A program made the position numbers and the translations under genes. The notes beneath the pieces were generated by a model. It did no database searches. It was not told where the DNA came from and saw only the letters and a list, made by a program, of their open reading frames with translations. A DNA stretch of 64,000 bases from Prochlorococcus sp. scB243_495L20 (lineage in GTDB: Bacteria > Cyanobacteriota > Cyanobacteriia > PCC-6307 > Cyanobiaceae). Numbering within the stretch: position 1 is the stretch's first letter; every line of letters begins with the position of its first letter. Shown here piece after piece: positions 22,436 through 31,029 of the stretch. The stretch lies in contig JFLX01000091.1 of NCBI GenBank assembly GCA_000634215.1, positions 1-64,000 on the forward strand. Reading direction: 5' to 3'.

Positions 22436-24121
22436 ATGATTATTCCAGCTAGTAATTTCACTCAAAAATATAACTTTGAATGTAAAACTTCAGATCAAAT
22501 TTCAGATATTAATACATCAAGTAATAAAACATTTCTTAAAAATAACTTTTTAAATCCATCAAACGATCATGGTTATTTCTGTGCATGCATAGAATGTAGG
22601 CCTATAGGAAATGATCATGAAAATTTTATGGCAGACATGCCAGATGACCCTGCTGAAATAATTTCAGATTTTTCTAGGATGGGCCTCATCAAAAATGAAG
22701 CTTATGAAATTGCTGATGCTATTTCAACTGCAGAAATGAGAGATCTTCTATTTTATAAAAATGCTTCTAATGGTGACCCTTATAAAGAGCAATTGCTTAG
22801 AGAATTAGCTAAAGAAGCAGGTGGATTAGATCAAGCCTTTCAAGCAGCATTTGGACCTCAAGCAGGTAAGTTTTTTGCTAAAACAAAAGCCTCTTCGCCA
22901 ATGGGTAGAAGACAATTTTTATCTAGCTTGGCTGCAGGTGCAGCACTAATTACAGTTGCTTGTTCCAACCAAAATAAACCTACTAAACAACCAATTGATG
23001 ACACCCCTATCAATGTAAATAATTTAGAGAAACAAACCTTAAGAGTTGGTTTCATACCTATAACTTGTGCTTCTCCCATCATTATGGCCGAACCAATGGG
23101 TTTCTATAACAAGTTTGGTATGGATGTAAAAGTTGTCAAAATGCCAAGTTGGGGAGCAGTAAGAGATTCAGCAATTGCTGGCGAATTAGATGCTTACCAT
23201 ATGCTAGCTCCAATGCCAATTTCCATGACACTTGGATTAGGAACTGCACCATTTAGTGTAAAACTAGCAAGCATTGAAAATATAAATGGACAAGCTATTA
23301 CTGTTGCTAACCGTCATAAAGGAAAAGTTAATGGTCCTGCAGACATGAAAGGATTCGTTTTTGGGGTTCCATTCCCATATTCAATGCATAATCTTTTATT
23401 AAGATATTATCTAGCCAAAGGTGGAGTTGATCCAGATAAAGACGTTCAGATTCGTCCTGTTCCACCACCAGATAGTATTGCACAGTTAGTTGCTGGAGAT
23501 ATTGACGCATACTTAATGCCTGATCCGTTTAATCAAAGGGCGGTTTATGAAGATGCAGGTTTTATACATCTTCTTACTAAAGAACTATGGCCAGGTCATC
23601 CATGTTGTGCTTTTGCAGCAGGGGAACCATGGATAAAGGAACATCCTGAAACTTTCAGAGCTCTAAATAAATCTATTATTGATGCTGCTGCTTATGTTTC
23701 AACTCCTTCTAATAGAAAAGAAGTTGCTAAAGCTATCTCTGGAAGAGGATTTTTAAACCAACCTACAGAAGTTGTTGAAGCTGTTCTTACAGGCAAATTT
23801 GATGATGGATTAGGTAAAAAACAAAATGTACCCGACAGAATTGACTTTAAGCCTTATCCTTGGCAAAGCTTCTCACATTGGATCCAATCTCAATTAATTC
23901 GTTGGGATTTAGGAGGTGCAGTTGCTGCAATTCAAGCAGGCGATTTTAATCCTAATAGTGCTTCAATATTTTTGACGGACGAAGCTCAAGCTTTAGAAAG
24001 AGAAATGGGGGGCAATCCACCAACTGCGAGATTTAGAAAAGAAATCTTAGCTTATGATGAATTTGATCCAAGTAACCCAATGAAATACATTAAAGATCAA
24101 ATTAAAAGGGACGGTTTTTAA
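22436..24121 (+). CDS. cynA: Cyanate ABC transporter substrate-binding protein with cysteine-rich N-terminal extension
   Basis: 561 residues. From ~200 on it is an NrtA/CmpA/SsuA-type binding protein (LRVGFIPITCASPIIMAEPMGFY ...). cynB, cynD and cynS downstream identify cyanate as the likely substrate. A Tat-type motif GRRQFLSSLAAGAALITVAC lies internally at 157-176 with a lipobox-like Cys, after a ~155-residue polar domain containing HGYFCACIECRP (Cys 49, 51, 54). Translation could instead start at ATG 22901 right before the Tat motif. Even so, the extension is open, cysteine-patterned and directly after the NtcA promoter, so the long form is preferred. Confidence 0.85.
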   Translation: MIIPASNFTQKYNFECKTSDQISDINTSSNKTFLKNNFLNPSNDHGYFCACIECRPIGNDHENFMADMPDDPAEIISDFSRMGLIKNEAYEIADAISTAEMRDLLFYKNASNGDPYKEQLLRELAKEAGGLDQAFQAAFGPQAGKFFAKTKASSPMGRRQFLSSLAAGAALITVACSNQNKPTKQPIDDTPINVNNLEKQTLRVGFIPITCASPIIMAEPMGFYNKFGMDVKVVKMPSWGAVRDSAIAGELDAYHMLAPMPISMTLGLGTAPFSVKLASIENINGQAITVANRHKGKVNGPADMKGFVFGVPFPYSMHNLLLRYYLAKGGVDPDKDVQIRPVPPPDSIAQLVAGDIDAYLMPDPFNQRAVYEDAGFIHLLTKELWPGHPCCAFAAGEPWIKEHPETFRALNKSIIDAAAYVSTPSNRKEVAKAISGRGFLNQPTEVVEAVLTGKFDDGLGKKQNVPDRIDFKPYPWQSFSHWIQSQLIRWDLGGAVAAIQAGDFNPNSASIFLTDEAQALEREMGGNPPTARFRKEILAYDEFDPSNPMKYIKDQIKRDGF

Positions 24122-24189
24122 TTTATAAAAATTGTTTTTATTAGTATTTATTAATACAACAATTCTGAATTTCTAGTTAAATAATCTAG

Positions 24190-24975
24190 GTGATGAACAA
24201 AGCTATTTCTACACGGCTTACTTTTGCAGTAGCATTTTTGAGCCTTTTAATTTTTATTATTCTTTGGCAAGTAATTGCTCAACAAGGTTTATTAGTCAAG
24301 AATTTTCCAGGCTCATTTAAAACAATAGGATCATTAATTTGGTGGGTATCAGATCCATTTTTTGATAATGGTCCAAATGATTTAGGAATTGGAACTAACT
24401 TACTTATAAGCTTAAGAAGAGTACTAATCGGATATAGCTTAGCTGTTTTAGTCGCTATTCCTTTGGGGGTTCTAATGGGGATGTCGAAGTTAGCCCAGTC
24501 CTCTTTAAATCCATATGTGCAACTTTTAAAACCTGTTTCCCCTTTAGCATGGCTACCTGTAGGACTTTTTGTTTTTAGAAACTCAGAGATCACAGGCATT
24601 TTCGTTATTTTCATAACAAGTATTTGGCCAACATTAATTAATACTGCTTTTGGTGTAGCTAGTATTAATCCTGATTATTTGAGAGTTTCTAAATCTTTAG
24701 GAGCAAGTAAATCAACAACTATTAGGAGGGTTATTTTGCCAGCAATCATGCCAAACATTCTTGCAGGGATGAGAATATCAATGGGAACAGCTTGGCTTGT
24801 GATTGTTGCTGCAGAAATGCTATTGGGTACAGGAATTGGTTATTTTATTTGGAATGAATGGAATAATTTATCCCTTGAAAATATATTTGTTGCGATAATA
24901 ATAATTGGATTTACAGGATTTATTTTGGATCAATTTTTTGGATTTCTTCAAGATAAATTCGACTACAGTATCTAA
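24190..24975 (+). CDS. cynB: Cyanate ABC transporter permease
   Basis: 261 residues, polytopic BPD_transp_1 permease of the nitrate/sulfonate/cyanate type. The EAA loop is visible as YLRVSKSLGASKSTTIRRVILPAIMPNILAGMRISMG. First residues MNKAISTR precede the first helix; a preceding in-frame ATG one codon earlier is equivalent. Operon partner of cynA and cynD (13 bp upstream of cynD). Confidence 0.88.
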   Translation: MMNKAISTRLTFAVAFLSLLIFIILWQVIAQQGLLVKNFPGSFKTIGSLIWWVSDPFFDNGPNDLGIGTNLLISLRRVLIGYSLAVLVAIPLGVLMGMSKLAQSSLNPYVQLLKPVSPLAWLPVGLFVFRNSEITGIFVIFITSIWPTLINTAFGVASINPDYLRVSKSLGASKSTTIRRVILPAIMPNILAGMRISMGTAWLVIVAAEMLLGTGIGYFIWNEWNNLSLENIFVAIIIIGFTGFILDQFFGFLQDKFDYSI

Positions 24976-24988
24976 ACTTATTGATTAA

Positions 24989-25855
24989 ATGAATAAAAAA
25001 TCATCAAAAATATCTACCTCTAATGAAAATTATTCTCACCTTGAATTATCCAATTTAGGTAAGATTTTTTTTAAAGAAAAGAAGTTTATTGATTTTCGTT
25101 CCAAAGGAAATAGAAGTGGATTTGAAGCTATCAAAGATATTAACCTAAAGATAGAGAAGAACACATTTGTATCAATAATAGGTCCTTCTGGTTGTGGCAA
25201 ATCAACATTACTAAATTTAATAGCAGGCTTACAAGCTCCAACATCTGGGAAAATTGTTATTGACGGACAAGCCATAAAAGGTCCAGGTCCCGATAGAGGT
25301 GTAATTTTTCAAAATTACGCTTTGATGCCGTGGTTAACAACTATTCAAAATATTGAGTTTGCCTTAAATACTGTTTTCCCAGCGAAAACAAAAGCTGATG
25401 TTAAAGAAAGAGCTAGAAAATATTTAAGAATGGTTGGTTTAGAAAAAGCTTCAAATAAATTCCCAAAAGAATTATCTGGAGGAATGAAACAAAGAGTTGC
25501 AATTGCCAGAGCCTTATCTATTAATCCAAATATGTTGTTGATGGATGAACCCTTTGGGGCTCTGGATGCATTAACCAGATCCTATTTACAAGATGAATTA
25601 TTATCCATTTGGAGAAAAAATAAAGTAACTGTTGTTTTAATTACTCATAGTATTGAAGAAGCATTGCTTTTATCTGACAAGATAGTTTTGATGTCAAGCG
25701 GTCCTTCTGCCATAATTTCTGAGGAAATTTCAGTTGATTTAGAAAGACCAAGAGATCGAGAAAAAATAGAACAAGACCCTAATTATTTAAAAATAAAAAT
25801 GCGTTTGGAAAAACATCTATTAAGAGAAACAAGAGCTGTAGAAGAGGTTACCTAG
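24989..25855 (+). CDS. cynD: Cyanate ABC transporter ATP-binding protein
   Basis: 288 residues. Walker A GPSGCGKST, Q-loop IFQNYALMPW, signature LSGGMKQR, Walker B LLMDEPFGALD and the H-loop LITHSIEEAL are intact. It belongs to the NrtD/SsuB/TauB group. A ~35-residue polar N-terminal stretch precedes the ATPase core. It energises CynB. Confidence 0.9.
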   Translation: MNKKSSKISTSNENYSHLELSNLGKIFFKEKKFIDFRSKGNRSGFEAIKDINLKIEKNTFVSIIGPSGCGKSTLLNLIAGLQAPTSGKIVIDGQAIKGPGPDRGVIFQNYALMPWLTTIQNIEFALNTVFPAKTKADVKERARKYLRMVGLEKASNKFPKELSGGMKQRVAIARALSINPNMLLMDEPFGALDALTRSYLQDELLSIWRKNKVTVVLITHSIEEALLLSDKIVLMSSGPSAIISEEISVDLERPRDREKIEQDPNYLKIKMRLEKHLLRETRAVEEVT

Positions 25856-25889
25856 ACTTCTTCTGCACTAAAAAAAACAACAATTAATT

Positions 25890-26333
25890 ATGACTTTACC
25901 CTCATTTACACAAATACTATTAAAAGCAAAAAAAGAAAAAAAATTATCCTTTGAAGATTTAGGTAAATTGATTAATAGAGATGAAGTATGGGTTGCAAGC
26001 TTATTTTATGGGCAAGCTACAGCTTCTGAAGGAGAAGCTAATATTTTAATTAATACTCTTGATTTGCAATCAGAACTAGAAGATCAATTAACAACACCGC
26101 CAGTAAAAGGCTGCCTAGATCCTGTTATTCCTACAGATCCTCTTATTTACAGATTCTATGAAATAATGCAAGTATACGGGCTGCCAATGAAGGATGTAAT
26201 ACAAGAGAAATTTGGTGATGGAATTATGAGTGCAATTGACTTTTCAATCGAAGTCGATAAGGTTGAAGACCCAAAAGGGGATAGGGTTTTAGTAAAAATG
26301 TGTGGTAAATTCTTGCCCTATAAAAAGTGGTAG
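25890..26333 (+). CDS. cynS: Cyanate hydratase (cyanase)
   Basis: 147 residues, close to the usual ~150. Converts cyanate and bicarbonate to ammonia and CO2, giving the cell nitrogen. The catalytic triad spacing is kept: Arg88 and Glu91 in YRFYEIM and Ser114 in IMSAIDFS, matching the 96/99/122 spacing of the E. coli enzyme. It is the last gene of the cyn operon, 34 bp after cynD, and its stop faces tatA. Confidence 0.96.
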   Translation: MTLPSFTQILLKAKKEKKLSFEDLGKLINRDEVWVASLFYGQATASEGEANILINTLDLQSELEDQLTTPPVKGCLDPVIPTDPLIYRFYEIMQVYGLPMKDVIQEKFGDGIMSAIDFSIEVDKVEDPKGDRVLVKMCGKFLPYKKW

Positions 26334-26343
26334 AAAACTTTTT

Positions 26344-26363
26344 CGTTTTTTAACCATAAAAAA
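26344..26363. terminator. Weak bidirectional hairpin between cynS and tatA
   Basis: GTTTTTTA-ACCA-TAAAAAAC type inverted repeat between the convergent stops; AT-only stem with T-tract on either strand. Could terminate both transcripts weakly. Confidence 0.4.
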
Positions 26364-26372
26364 CAGAAATTA

Positions 26373-26564
26373 TTAGTCATCATTTTCATTAAGTTTGAGA
26401 GTCTTATTTATTTCATTCTCGAATTCTTTAGAAGCAGTTTGTAATCCTTTTAAGGTCTTACCTATAGTTTTCCCGAGTTGAGGCAAACGTTTTGGGCCAA
26501 AAATTAGCAATGCAAGAATAACAATTACTGCAATTTCTGGTATTCCGATTCCAAAAATGTTCAT
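26373..26564 (-). CDS. tatA: Twin-arginine translocase subunit TatA
   Basis: 63 residues: one helix (PEIAVIVILALLIFG), the FGPKRLPQLGKTIGKTLKG amphipathic turn and a short charged tail. It forms the Tat pore for folded proteins in thylakoid or plasma membrane. It lies next to the cyn operon, whose binding protein carries a Tat motif. Start ATG 26564. Confidence 0.93.
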   Translation of the reverse strand: MNIFGIGIPEIAVIVILALLIFGPKRLPQLGKTIGKTLKGLQTASKEFENEINKTLKLNENDD

Positions 26565-26657
26565 TAAAAATTTAGTATTGACTTATTTTAAAAAATTTTT
26601 CTTCTTCTAAAGGTAATTAAAGTCACACATTTATTTTTATTAATCAACCAATTAACA

Positions 26658-26981
26658 ATGGAAAGAAGCTGGGATCCCTATTATAAATTTTTCAAAGAAT
26701 TTGAATTTAATCTTTTTGAGATTTTTATATTTTTAGAATTTCAACAAGAAATTATTGATTTAGGATATATCGGACAAAGTCAAATTAACCAAAATGTTCT
26801 TAATCCTGGACAGTTTTGTGTTGTTGATGGATTAATAAAGGTAGTTCATGATTTACCAAAATTTTTACATGATGAAAAATTTAAAAATAATTTGGATATA
26901 GAAAAATGGAAAAAAGATTCTTATAAATTACTTTCGTTAGATATAAAGTGGATAAAAAAATCATCAATAAAAATAATTTAA
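26658..26981 (+). CDS. Hypothetical protein
   Basis: 107 residues, aromatic-rich (SWDPYYKFFKEFEFNLFEIFIFLEFQ) N-terminal half and a helical basic C-terminus. No signal or clear membrane span and no family recognised. The next ~200 bp up to the metallothionein contain a Zur-type box and otherwise nothing identified. Confidence 0.5.
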   Translation: MERSWDPYYKFFKEFEFNLFEIFIFLEFQQEIIDLGYIGQSQINQNVLNPGQFCVVDGLIKVVHDLPKFLHDEKFKNNLDIEKWKKDSYKLLSLDIKWIKKSSIKII

Positions 26982-27069
26982 TACTTAAGGAATATTCATT
27001 TTAAATTATAGTTTTAGAATATAATTTTTAATTTCTAAATATTACTTTAGAACTAGTATTTACCTTACA

Positions 27070-27088
27070 ATAATGATAATCATTTTCA
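27070..27088. promoter_or_regulatory. Zur-type box upstream of metallothionein-like gene
   Basis: ATAATGATAATCATTTTCA with core ATGATAATCAT (27073-27083), ~105 bp upstream of the metallothionein-like start. Same core as the znu operator. Confidence 0.65.
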
Positions 27089-27135
27089 AAATATAGTTAT
27101 TAATTTTTTTTTTAAAATGATTAAATTACTACCAC

Positions 27136-27161
27136 GATTGATTTTATAAGCTATATTGTTA
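27136..27161 (+). promoter_or_regulatory. Element shared with 22291-22316
   Basis: Second copy of the GATTG..TTT..ATAAGCTAT element, 26 bp upstream of the metallothionein-like ATG; probably core promoter or 5' leader. Confidence 0.4.
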
Positions 27162-27186
27162 ATAATTAATCATCAAATTCATTATC

Positions 27187-27324
27187 ATGATTACTAATAA
27201 ACCAAATATATTACTAACAAACATTTCTATTTCTAATGAGAAAAATAACTGCCCCAGTTGCGGTTGCACTTGTCCTTGTGAATGTACAGATTGTGAAGAA
27301 TGTTCACCTTGTAAAGATAATTAA
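27187..27324 (+). CDS. Metallothionein-like cysteine-rich peptide
   Basis: 45 residues with nine cysteines (22, 25, 27, 29, 31, 33, 36, 39, 42) in NCPSCGCTCPCECTDCEECS-type clusters after a Cys-free, asparagine-rich N-terminus. The count equals that of cyanobacterial SmtA-type metallothioneins, but the spacing is different and no histidines are present. It would bind Zn or other thiophilic metals in the cytoplasm. The Zur-type box upstream links it to zinc status. Confidence 0.75.
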   Translation: MITNKPNILLTNISISNEKNNCPSCGCTCPCECTDCEECSPCKDN

Positions 27325-27435
27325 TCCTCTAAATTAAATCAAATAAATAATAAGTTTAAATTTCAGTAAATTTTTCAAAATTTGAACTATCAACTGATAT
27401 TAAAGATTTTCTATTTCAATTGATATTCATTAATT

Positions 27436-27903
27436 TTAAAGACCAAGTTCTGTAAGGCCAGGAAAATCATCCGGTCGAGGACCCTCTCCCCATGTAAAAA
27501 GACAATCTTTTTTATCTATTGGAATATCATTTATACTTGCTTCTCTTCTCCGCATTAAACCAGTTTCAGAAAATTCCCAATTTTCATTGCCGTGTGCTCG
27601 AAAATAATTATATTCTTCGTCATGCCATTCATATTGAAATCGAACAGAAATTCGATTTGAATCATATGCCCATAATTCTTTAATAAGTTTATAGCCAATT
27701 TCTTTATTCCATTTTCTTTTCAAAAATTCTACAATTTCTTCTCTTCCTCTTAAAAATTCGCTCCTGTTTCTCCAAAAACTATTTTCTGTATATGCAAGTG
27801 ATACAGTCACGGGATCTTTAGTGTTCCAAGCATTTTCAGCTAATCTCACTTTTTTAATTGCTGTTTCTGCGCTAAAAGGAGGCAAAGGTGGTTTTGTTGA
27901 CAT
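27436..27903 (-). CDS. DUF1348 (NTF2-like) family protein
   Basis: 155 residues from ATG 27903 ([20 protein letters not shown]); the frame is open 16 codons further, but that part overlaps a Zur-type box. The order [53 protein letters not shown] and [13 protein letters not shown] is typical of this SnoaL/NTF2-like family. Function is not established. A box 48 bp upstream suggests metal regulation. Confidence 0.82.
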   Translation of the reverse strand: MSTKPPLPPFSAETAIKKVRLAENAWNTKDPVTVSLAYTENSFWRNRSEFLRGREEIVEFLKRKWNKEIGYKLIKELWAYDSNRISVRFQYEWHDEEYNYFRAHGNENWEFSETGLMRRREASINDIPIDKKDCLFTWGEGPRPDDFPGLTELGL

Positions 27904-27950
27904 TTTTCTAATTAAATTAATTGGTTTTTTAATACAAAAAAACTTACTCA

Positions 27951-27961
27951 ATGATAATCAT
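27951..27961. promoter_or_regulatory. Zur/Fur-type box upstream of DUF1348 gene
   Basis: Core ATGATAATCAT with CA before it; the flanks are less AT-symmetric than the other boxes. It is 48 bp upstream of the DUF1348 start and downstream of the secreted peptide gene. Confidence 0.5.
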
Positions 27962-28002
27962 CTAAGATCCAATTTAAAAAAATTTGGAAATTTTTTAGGT
28001 TA

Positions 28003-28236
28003 TCATCCTCTGCAAAGAGATTTATTTAAACAAGAATTTTTACTCTCAATATTTATTTGATCATCAATATTTTTTAATTTGTTGTTATTATTTTTTACTT
28101 TAACTTTTTGCCCACAATGTTCTTTGCAACCTCCATTAAATAAATTATGTGCATACAAATTGGAAATATTCGTAAGTAATAAAAGAAAAACTATTTTATA
28201 AATTTGGTAAAAATAAGATTTAGTTTTTAGTATCAT
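28003..28236 (-). CDS. Secreted small protein with GGCxxHC motif
   Basis: 77 residues: signal peptide ending NLYA (cleavage near residue 29), then HNLFNGGCKEHCGQKVKV, an asparagine/lysine spacer and C-terminal NSCLNKSLC. His and Cys clusters suggest metal or disulfide chemistry in the periplasm. It shares GGCxxH with the peptide at 8037-8222. Confidence 0.6.
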   Translation of the reverse strand: MILKTKSYFYQIYKIVFLLLLTNISNLYAHNLFNGGCKEHCGQKVKVKNNNNKLKNIDDQINIESKNSCLNKSLCRG

Positions 28237-28267
28237 TTTCCCAGAATTTGTAAATAAATAATATCAA

Positions 28268-28504
28268 TTAATTCCAAGGAGTGTTTATAAGTCCCCAAAT
28301 ATCGAAGAAGAAAAATAAAACTGCAATAACAACAAGATCCCATGCTCTTTCCCTAAAAGCCCAAGGCGCAATAAAAACTTCTCCAAGTCCGTGAAGTGCA
28401 GCTCCTACTGGAAGATGATCAAGAACCAGCAAGCTGTGAGAGAGGATAAAAAGAAAGCTTGCGAAATATCTAAAAAAAACAAATTGCCAATTACTAGAAC
28501 TCAT
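28268..28504 (-). CDS. Hypothetical conserved-looking membrane protein
   Basis: 78 residues: helix FFRYFASFLFILSHSLLVL, a polar middle with PVGAALHGLGEVFIAPWAFRERAWD, and helix LVVIAVLFFFFDIWGLI. The patterned loop suggests a conserved family, but I do not recognise it. Confidence 0.55.
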   Translation of the reverse strand: MSSSNWQFVFFRYFASFLFILSHSLLVLDHLPVGAALHGLGEVFIAPWAFRERAWDLVVIAVLFFFFDIWGLINTPWN

Positions 28505-28632
28505 GCCTTTTAGATTTTTAAGAAATATACTTCAATGATCAAAATAATGATATAGATCGAGTCAAGAGATATTATTTTTGGTAGCTATAAATACGAATAA
28601 AGATATAAAGCTAAAGTAAAAGTTACTAAACG

Positions 28633-30075
28633 ATGAAATATATGTTTTCAAGTTATCAGCCTAAAAATAGTTTTGATGAATACTTTAAGGATAATGTTAA
28701 CTCTGCCAGAGAAATATTGATTCCACTTCTTTCCTCTTTAGATAGTATGGGTCTTGAAGAATTAAACAGGAATCATTCTGCTGCAAAAAAATTATTACTA
28801 AGACATGGTGCAACCTTTAGATTAAACGATACTGGTTTAAAAGGTACCGAAAGAATATTACCTTTTGATCCACTTCCAAGAATAATTAGTAAAGATGATT
28901 GGGTAACGTTAGAAAAAGGCCTAAAACAAAGGCTTGAGGCAATTGATTTATTCCTAGATGATATTTATAATTCTCAAAAAATAATTAATGATGGAATAAT
29001 TCCAAGAGAATTAATAGAGAGTTCCGAAGGTTGGAGACCTCAGATGATAGGTTTCAAACCTCCACTAAACAAATGGTGTCAAATTTCAGGACTTGATTTA
29101 ATAAGAGACAGAAAAGGAGATTGGCATGTTTTAGAAGATAATTTAAGATGCCCTTCTGGGGTTGCTTATTTTTTAGAAAATAGATTAGTTATGAAAAATA
29201 TTTTTCCTAATCTTTTCTCTGGCAGAATAGTAAAACCGATTGATGAATATCCATCATATCTTTTAAAAACTCTTCAAGAACTTGCAGTTTGGACAGATAC
29301 TCCCAAGATAGTTCTACTTACTCCAGGAATTTTTAATAGTGCTTACTTTGAACACAGTTATTTAGCTCAAGAAATGGGTATCCAACTAGTTCAGGGTCAT
29401 GACTTAGTTTGTAATGATAATTATGTATACTTAAAAACTACTTCTGGATTAAAAAGAGTAGATGTCATTTATAGACGAATTGATGATGATTTCTTAGATC
29501 CTCTTAATTTCAGAAAAGACTCCTGCCTTGGTGTTAGGGGATTACTTGATGTTTTTAAGGCAGGTCATGTTGCCATAGCAAATGCACCTGGGACTGGAAT
29601 AGCAGATGACAAAATGATTTATTCTTTTGTTCCAAAAATGATTAAATATTATCTTGATGAAGAAATAATTATTAAAAATGTAGAAACGTATATTTGTCAT
29701 TATCAAAAGGATCGAGAATATGTTCTAGAAAATTTATCAAAACTTGTTGTTAAGTCTGTCGCAGAAGCTGGGGGTTATGGAATGTTAATTGGACCTCATT
29801 CAACAACTAGTGAGGTAGAAGAATTCGCTAATAAAATTAAAAATAATCCCAGAAATTTTATAGCACAACCAACATTAGAATTATCTACTGTGCCATCGTT
29901 ATGTGATGGAGAACTATATCCATGTCATGTTGATTTAAGACCATATATCTTAAGAGGAAAAGATTCATGGGTTAGCCCAGGCGGACTTACGAGAGTAGCA
30001 TTAAAAAAAGGATCATTAGTCGTTAATTCTTCTCAAGGTGGAGGATGCAAAGATACATGGGTTGTAGGTAAATAA
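28633..30075 (+). CDS. Circularly permuted ATP-grasp protein (COG2308 type)
   Basis: 480 residues. RHGATFRLND ... GTERILPFDPLPRIISKDDW ... LKQRLEAIDLFLDDIY opens the fold, WHVLEDNLRCPSGVAYFLENR and KSVAEAGGYGMLIGP give the ATP-grasp core, and RPYILRGKDSWVSPGGLTRVAL closes it. The family is predicted to form peptide-like amide bonds and is typically encoded with an alpha-E protein and a transglutaminase, as here. The product is unknown. One base separates its stop from the next ATG. Confidence 0.88.
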   Translation: MKYMFSSYQPKNSFDEYFKDNVNSAREILIPLLSSLDSMGLEELNRNHSAAKKLLLRHGATFRLNDTGLKGTERILPFDPLPRIISKDDWVTLEKGLKQRLEAIDLFLDDIYNSQKIINDGIIPRELIESSEGWRPQMIGFKPPLNKWCQISGLDLIRDRKGDWHVLEDNLRCPSGVAYFLENRLVMKNIFPNLFSGRIVKPIDEYPSYLLKTLQELAVWTDTPKIVLLTPGIFNSAYFEHSYLAQEMGIQLVQGHDLVCNDNYVYLKTTSGLKRVDVIYRRIDDDFLDPLNFRKDSCLGVRGLLDVFKAGHVAIANAPGTGIADDKMIYSFVPKMIKYYLDEEIIIKNVETYICHYQKDREYVLENLSKLVVKSVAEAGGYGMLIGPHSTTSEVEEFANKIKNNPRNFIAQPTLELSTVPSLCDGELYPCHVDLRPYILRGKDSWVSPGGLTRVALKKGSLVVNSSQGGGCKDTWVVGK

Positions 30076-30076
30076 T

Positions 30077-31018
30077 ATGCTTTTAAGTCGTGTAGCTGAA
30101 TCTCTTTATTGGATCAATCGCTATTTAGAACGTGCAGAAAACATATCTCGTTTCGTGGAAGTAAGCGAAGCGATGTCATTAGATTGTCCACCAGGAAGTG
30201 CAGAACCTTGGCTCCCATTAATTGATGCCTCTAGTGACAGAGAGTCTTTTGATAAAAGATTCCCTGAGAAAAAGCCTGAAGACGTTATTAATTTTTTAAT
30301 AAGAGATCGTTTAAACCCAAATAGCATAATTTCCTGCATTCAAATGGCGAGAGAAAATGCAAGACAAATCAGAGATGTCATGACCACAGAAATGTGGGAA
30401 CAGATTAATATTTTATATTGGAATATGCAAGAAGGAGAGGCAATATGGAATAAACCAAGACAAGAACAATTAAGTGAAATAAGGAGGGAATGTCAGCTTT
30501 TTTATGGAATTACAGATGCGACTCTAAGCAAAGATCTTGCCTGGAGATTTAGTATTCTTGGAAGATTAATTGAAAGAGCTGACAAAACATCAAGAATTTT
30601 AGATGTTAAATATTATTTACTCCTACCAAGCTTAGATGAACTTGGAGGAGTTCTTGATGAGCTGCAATGGATTGCACTTTTACGTTCAGCTGGAGCTTAT
30701 CAAATGTTTAGGAAAGCAGTGCAAAATTCTATAAAGCCTAATTCAGTTGCGAGATTTCTTTTACTTGATCCAATTTTCCCTAGATCTGTAAGATACTGTC
30801 TTGATGGGATAAGCAATACTCTTAAAACTATAGATACCTCACCATCTACTGAAAATCCTTCAGAATTAGAATGCATGAGAGGTTTGCTTAAAGCAAAGTG
30901 GAGTTATATCAGAATTGAAGATATAATCAATGATGGTTTACATGAGGCAATCGATTCATTGCAAATGGATTTAAATAAATTAAATGATCTCATTCAAGAA
31001 AAATATTTTATTAATTAA
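30077..31018 (+). CDS. Alpha-E domain protein (COG2307 type)
   Basis: 313 residues, all-helical. LLSRVAESLYWINRYLERAENISRFVEV at the start is the alpha-E signature; DLAWRFSILGRLIERADKTSRILD repeats a similar motif in the middle. Always linked genomically with the ATP-grasp partner; proposed to act together in a peptide ligase or modification system. Follows the ATP-grasp gene by 1 bp, so translation is probably coupled. Confidence 0.88.
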   Translation: MLLSRVAESLYWINRYLERAENISRFVEVSEAMSLDCPPGSAEPWLPLIDASSDRESFDKRFPEKKPEDVINFLIRDRLNPNSIISCIQMARENARQIRDVMTTEMWEQINILYWNMQEGEAIWNKPRQEQLSEIRRECQLFYGITDATLSKDLAWRFSILGRLIERADKTSRILDVKYYLLLPSLDELGGVLDELQWIALLRSAGAYQMFRKAVQNSIKPNSVARFLLLDPIFPRSVRYCLDGISNTLKTIDTSPSTENPSELECMRGLLKAKWSYIRIEDIINDGLHEAIDSLQMDLNKLNDLIQEKYFIN

Positions 31019-31029
31019 TAAGTTTATTA

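Noticed and set aside
22436-25855. Nitrate or aliphatic sulfonate transporter
   Set aside because: Same family, but the adjacent intact cyanase and NtcA promoter make cyanate the better substrate.
27821-28060. 79-residue plus-strand frame
   Set aside because: Runs antisense through the DUF1348 start and a Zur-type box; shadow of the minus-strand genes.
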